From Planctomycetaceae bacterium (GTDB lineage Bacteria; Planctomycetota; Planctomycetia; Pirellulales; Thermoguttaceae), in the NCBI GenBank assembly GCA_031259095.1, contig JAIRLW010000455.1, forward strand, positions 1 to 7,097: a DNA stretch of 7,097 nucleotides, read 5' to 3'. The translations under genes were made by a program, and so were the position numbers. The notes beneath the pieces were generated by a model, which was not told the origin of the DNA, searched no databases, and saw only the letters and a program-made list of their open reading frames with translations. The first letter of the stretch is position 1, and each line of letters begins with the position of its first letter. Of the stretch, positions 4,900-7,097 are shown piece after piece.

Positions 4900-6414
4900 A
4901 TGATTTTTCTTGGAATTGATATTGGAACGTCCGGCACAAAAACGTTGGCAATCGACGCAACCGGTAAAATTTTGGCGAGCGCTATTCAGGAATACCCCTG
5001 CTATGCTCCCAAACCGCTTTGGAGTGAACAGAACCCCGACGATTGGTGGAACGCCGCCGTGAAAACGGTACACAACGTCCTCAAAAAAGCACATATCAAA
5101 TCCGCTGATGTTAAAGCAATCGGATTGTCCGGTCAAATGCACGGCAGTGTTTTTCTCGATAAAAATGATAACGTTATTCGACGCGCTATTCTGTGGAATG
5201 ACCAACGCACTATCGCGGAATGTCATGAAATTGAAACCTTAGCCGGCGGACGGGAATCGCTCATTCAATGGGTTGCGAATCCGGCGTTGACTGGTTTCAC
5301 CGCTCCGAAAATTCTTTGGCTAAGAAACAATGAACCAAAGAATTTCGATAAACTCCGTAAAGTATTACTGCCGAAAGATGAAATCCGTCGGCGTTTAACG
5401 GGCGAATACGCAACCGAAGTGAGCGATGCCAGCGGAATGCTCTTGCTGAATATTGCCGACCGGAATTGGTCAACACAATTACTTTCCGCATTACAATTAG
5501 ATATTGACCTGCTTGGCCGCGTGTACGAATCCGAAGATGTTACCGGTCAACTTACTCCCAACGCCGCAAAACAACTCGGTTTAACCACCGATTGTTTAGT
5601 GGTTGGCGGCGCTGGTGATTGTGCCGCCGGCGCAATCGGTAACGGGATTGTCAACGAAGGTATTTTGTCCACTTCTATCGGAACTTCCGGCGTGATGTTT
5701 GTGTACAGCGATGAAATCAAAATTGATCCGCTTGGTCGTGTCCATACGTTTTGCCATGCGGTTCGCGGCAAATGGCATCTGATGGGCGTTAATTTGTCGT
5801 CCGGCGGTTCACTCCAATGGTTTCGCAACGCCCTTTGCCCTGAACTTGCTGCGGAAGCCAAAAAGAAAAAGGCGGATGTGTATGATCTGCTGACGGCCGA
5901 AGCGGAAAAAACTCCGCCGGGAAGCGAGGGATTGTACTTTTTGCCGTATCTGAGCGGCGAACGAACCCCTCACGCCGACCCGTTTGCACGCGGTTGTTTT
6001 GTTGGTTTGACACTGGTTCATGGGCGCGGACATCTTGTTCGAAGTATTATGGAAGGAGTTACCTATTCCATGAGGGATTCCTTTGAAATTTTTCAAGGAT
6101 TGGAGATTCCGGTCAAACAGATTCGCGCGTCCGGCGGAGGATCGAAGAGTCCGTTCTGGCGACAAATTCAAGCCGATGTGTTCGGACAACGTGTCGTGAC
6201 CATCAATTCCGAAGAAGGTCCCGCTTTCGGAGTTGCTCTGCTTGCCGCTGTCGGCGCGGGAGCGTTCAAAAATATTCAGGAAGCCTGCAAAGCGGTTATC
6301 AAAGTCGTCAAAGAAGCAAAACCAAACGCCAAAGCAAAAAAAATATACGATAACACCATGCCCGTCTATCAGAATTTGTATTGCTCGCTCAAAAATGATT
6401 TCAAAAAATTATAG
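4900..6414 (+). CDS. xylB: Xylulokinase (D-xylulose kinase), FGGY family
   Basis: This enzyme transfers phosphate from ATP to D-xylulose, giving D-xylulose 5-phosphate for the pentose phosphate pathway, in the cytoplasm. The 504-residue length is normal for the family. Visible motifs are the N-terminal phosphate loop DIGTSGTK (7-14), the substrate-binding SGQMHG (77-82), LWNDQRT (98-104), the catalytic aspartate Asp240 in [25 protein letters not shown] (350-360) and the C-terminal ATP-binding segment [16 protein letters not shown] (411-426). All key residues appear intact. The start is ATG 4900: an in-frame TAA lies at 4879-4881, the protein begins directly with the first beta-strand, and no Shine-Dalgarno sequence is present. 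It has its own promoter (4789-4820) and appears monocistronic, without xylA or a transporter nearby. Other FGGY sugar kinases are possible, but SGQMHG and the overall match favour xylulose. Confidence 0.95.
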   Translation: MIFLGIDIGTSGTKTLAIDATGKILASAIQEYPCYAPKPLWSEQNPDDWWNAAVKTVHNVLKKAHIKSADVKAIGLSGQMHGSVFLDKNDNVIRRAILWNDQRTIAECHEIETLAGGRESLIQWVANPALTGFTAPKILWLRNNEPKNFDKLRKVLLPKDEIRRRLTGEYATEVSDASGMLLLNIADRNWSTQLLSALQLDIDLLGRVYESEDVTGQLTPNAAKQLGLTTDCLVVGGAGDCAAGAIGNGIVNEGILSTSIGTSGVMFVYSDEIKIDPLGRVHTFCHAVRGKWHLMGVNLSSGGSLQWFRNALCPELAAEAKKKKADVYDLLTAEAEKTPPGSEGLYFLPYLSGERTPHADPFARGCFVGLTLVHGRGHLVRSIMEGVTYSMRDSFEIFQGLEIPVKQIRASGGGSKSPFWRQIQADVFGQRVVTINSEEGPAFGVALLAAVGAGAFKNIQEACKAVIKVVKEAKPNAKAKKIYDNTMPVYQNLYCSLKNDFKKL

Positions 6415-6422
6415 CCAAAGAT

Positions 6423-6458
6423 TGTCCCTAATGTCCTTAGTGTCCCAAATGTCCCTAA
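6423..6458. repeat. Four tandem copies of a 9-bp repeat
   Basis: The units are TGTCCCTAA, TGTCCTTAG, TGTCCCAAA and TGTCCCTAA, contiguous and starting 9 nt after the xylB stop codon. The unit is 9 bp, but the array is outside the gene and the in-phase translation is not used. This kind of short tandem repeat is prone to slippage. Confidence 0.7.
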
Positions 6459-6475
6459 CATTCTCAAATAGGGAC
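6451..6475 (+). terminator. Weak hairpin after xylB, possible terminator
   Basis: GTCCCTA (6451-6457, from the last 9-bp unit) pairs with TAGGGAC (6469-6475) across an 11-nt loop. No T-tract follows. It could cooperate with the much stronger palindrome at 6481-6508 to end the xylB transcript. Confidence 0.3.
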
Positions 6476-6480
6476 GAATC

Positions 6481-6508
6481 GTAGAGACGCAATGCATTGC
6501 GTCTCTAC
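6481..6508. repeat. Perfect 28-bp palindrome, REP/MITE-like element
   Basis: GTAGAGACGCAATG (6481-6494) is followed immediately by its exact reverse complement (6495-6508), so there is no loop. Palindromes of the GTAGAGACG…CGTCTCTAC type are, from memory, a dispersed repeat in cyanobacterial and some other bacterial genomes. Here it sits 67 bp after xylB and may also act as a transcription barrier in both directions. Confidence 0.75.
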
Positions 6509-6512
6509 TACA

Positions 6513-6562
6513 AACCTCATTACCTCATTAAAAACGTAAACAAATAATGAGGTAATAAGGTT
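6513..6562. repeat. Long imperfect inverted repeat
   Basis: AACCTCATTACCTCATTA (6513-6530) pairs with TAATGAGGTAATAAGGTT (6545-6562) at 17 of 18 positions around a 14-nt loop. The left arm itself contains two direct CCTCATTA copies. It could be a small non-autonomous mobile element or a strong RNA hairpin. Confidence 0.65.
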
Positions 6563-6632
6563 GTTTGTGGGGGGAATCATTTTGCTGCTGAGGTTGTTTA
6601 GTAAGAAAAATTAGGTGGAAATGAGGTTGTTT
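6557..6632. repeat. Three short direct repeats at exact 33-bp spacing
   Basis: AAGGTTGTTT (6557-6566), GAGGTTGTTT (6590-6599) and GAGGTTGTTT (6623-6632) recur at intervals of exactly 33 bp. The sequences between them are unrelated. The inverse ACAAACCTCATT occurs at 6510-6521. The strip ends next to the broken transposase gene. Confidence 0.4.
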
Positions 6633-6653
6633 GTTCAATATTCAGACGTGTAA

Positions 6654-7097
6654 AAATATTCCACTGATATATTAGGTTTGGGTAAATTACTTTTTGACCG
6701 TTTTTATTCCGAACTCGGCACGTATGGAGTTACGATTAAGGGCGGGATGACGGCGGACGGGACGTTTGTTGACGTCCCGAAACCACACGTTCATCAGGAC
6801 GAGTACGCCCAAATCAAAAAAAGAGGGAAGCCCGACTCCCGTACTTACAAGCCGAAGGTTCAATCTCCAACCGATGTTGACGCCCGTTACACCCGAAAGA
6901 ATAACGAAAAATATTATGGTTATAAAAATCACGTGGAGGCGGATGGGGATACGAAACTTATTACGGATTATGAAGTAACGGATGCGTCGGTTCACGATAG
7001 TACCCCGTTTCTGGATTTGTTGCCCAAGGAGGCGAAAAAAGAGGAGCAGAACAAAGATTACAAGCAACCTGTTTTTGCAGATTCCGCTTACAAAAGT
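6654..7097 (+). pseudogene. IS5-family transposase, 5'-truncated and cut by the window edge
   Basis: The frame is open from just after a TAA at 6651-6653 to the right edge, 148 codons. It shows the DDE catalytic core of IS5-type transposases. The first catalytic aspartate is in MTADGTFVDVPKPH (codon 6756-6758). The conserved block DVDARYTRKNNEKYYGYKNH leads into ITDYEVTDASVHDS. The second aspartate is in FADSAYKS (codon 7080-7082). The catalytic Glu would lie beyond the window. The N-terminal part usual in the family, roughly 100 residues, is absent: homology begins around LLFDRFYSELG (about 6684), and the upstream DNA is repeat-rich and non-coding in all plus frames. The only in-frame Met before the core is at 6747, only three codons before the first catalytic Asp. 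This copy is therefore probably inactive. Confidence 0.8.
6654..7097. mobile_element. Remnant of an IS5-family insertion sequence
   Basis: The extent is known only from the transposase remnant, and the right end is outside the window. No terminal inverted repeat or target duplication can be identified on the left. The junction is blurred by the 33-bp-spaced repeats, which suggests loss of the left end by deletion or recombination. Confidence 0.55.

Noticed and set aside
5547..6189. Several overlapping minus-strand frames inside xylB
   Set aside because: All are antisense to conserved xylulokinase motifs and their products look random (runs of Ser, Arg and Pro without domains).
6557..6632. 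CRISPR array, suggested by regular 33-bp repeat spacing
   Set aside because: The repeated part is only 10 bp with three copies, far shorter than a CRISPR repeat, and no cas genes are present.
6687..7067. Minus-strand 126-codon frame over the transposase remnant
   Set aside because: The plus strand carries the conserved IS5-family catalytic motifs; the antisense frame is a by-product.

Overview
The window is an AT-rich stretch of bacterial chromosome, most likely from a planctomycete. The main clue is the large sigma-70-family protein at 2702-4546. It joins an N-terminal block of helix-turn-helix modules to sigma regions 1.2, 2 and 4, a layout I associate with Planctomycetes. Supporting clues are the lack of a Shine-Dalgarno sequence at all four complete genes, long non-coding gaps, and palindromic intergenic repeats. 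This assignment is inference; no rRNA or other marker gene is present.

Layout. 1-194 (minus strand) is the edge of an unrecognised gene, possibly already truncated. 195-879 is very AT-rich and has no convincing complete gene, but it carries two sigma-70-type promoters and two perfect inverted repeats ahead of the first regulator. 880-1533 and 1671-2306 are two tandem paralogous TetR-family regulators of the CecR/YbiH-like type, each with its own plausible promoter. 2307-2701 is a gap with a good promoter and a long leader for the sigma factor gene at 2702-4546. 4547-4899 holds a terminator-like hairpin, two copies of a REP-like palindrome and a densely structured xylB promoter and leader. 4900-6414 is xylB, encoding D-xylulokinase. 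6415-6653 is a repeat-rich strip: a 9-bp tandem repeat, a perfect 28-bp palindrome, a long inverted repeat and three short repeats spaced exactly 33 bp apart. It ends at a 5'-truncated IS5-family transposase (6654-7097) that runs off the right edge.

How the parts relate. All the complete genes lie on the plus strand but appear to be separate transcription units, since each has its own candidate promoter and the gaps are 137 to 395 bp. The sigma factor keeps a near-canonical region 4.2, which fits the TTGAC(A/C/T)...TATAAT-type promoters seen in the gaps. The TetR pair probably regulates itself through the inverted repeats upstream, but no target transporter or enzyme lies next to it. XylB would phosphorylate D-xylulose for the pentose phosphate pathway; no xylose isomerase or transporter gene is visible. 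I see no clear previously undescribed multi-gene system. The points most worth following are the sigma factor's architecture, the duplicated regulators with their promoter/operator region, and the palindromic repeats around xylB.
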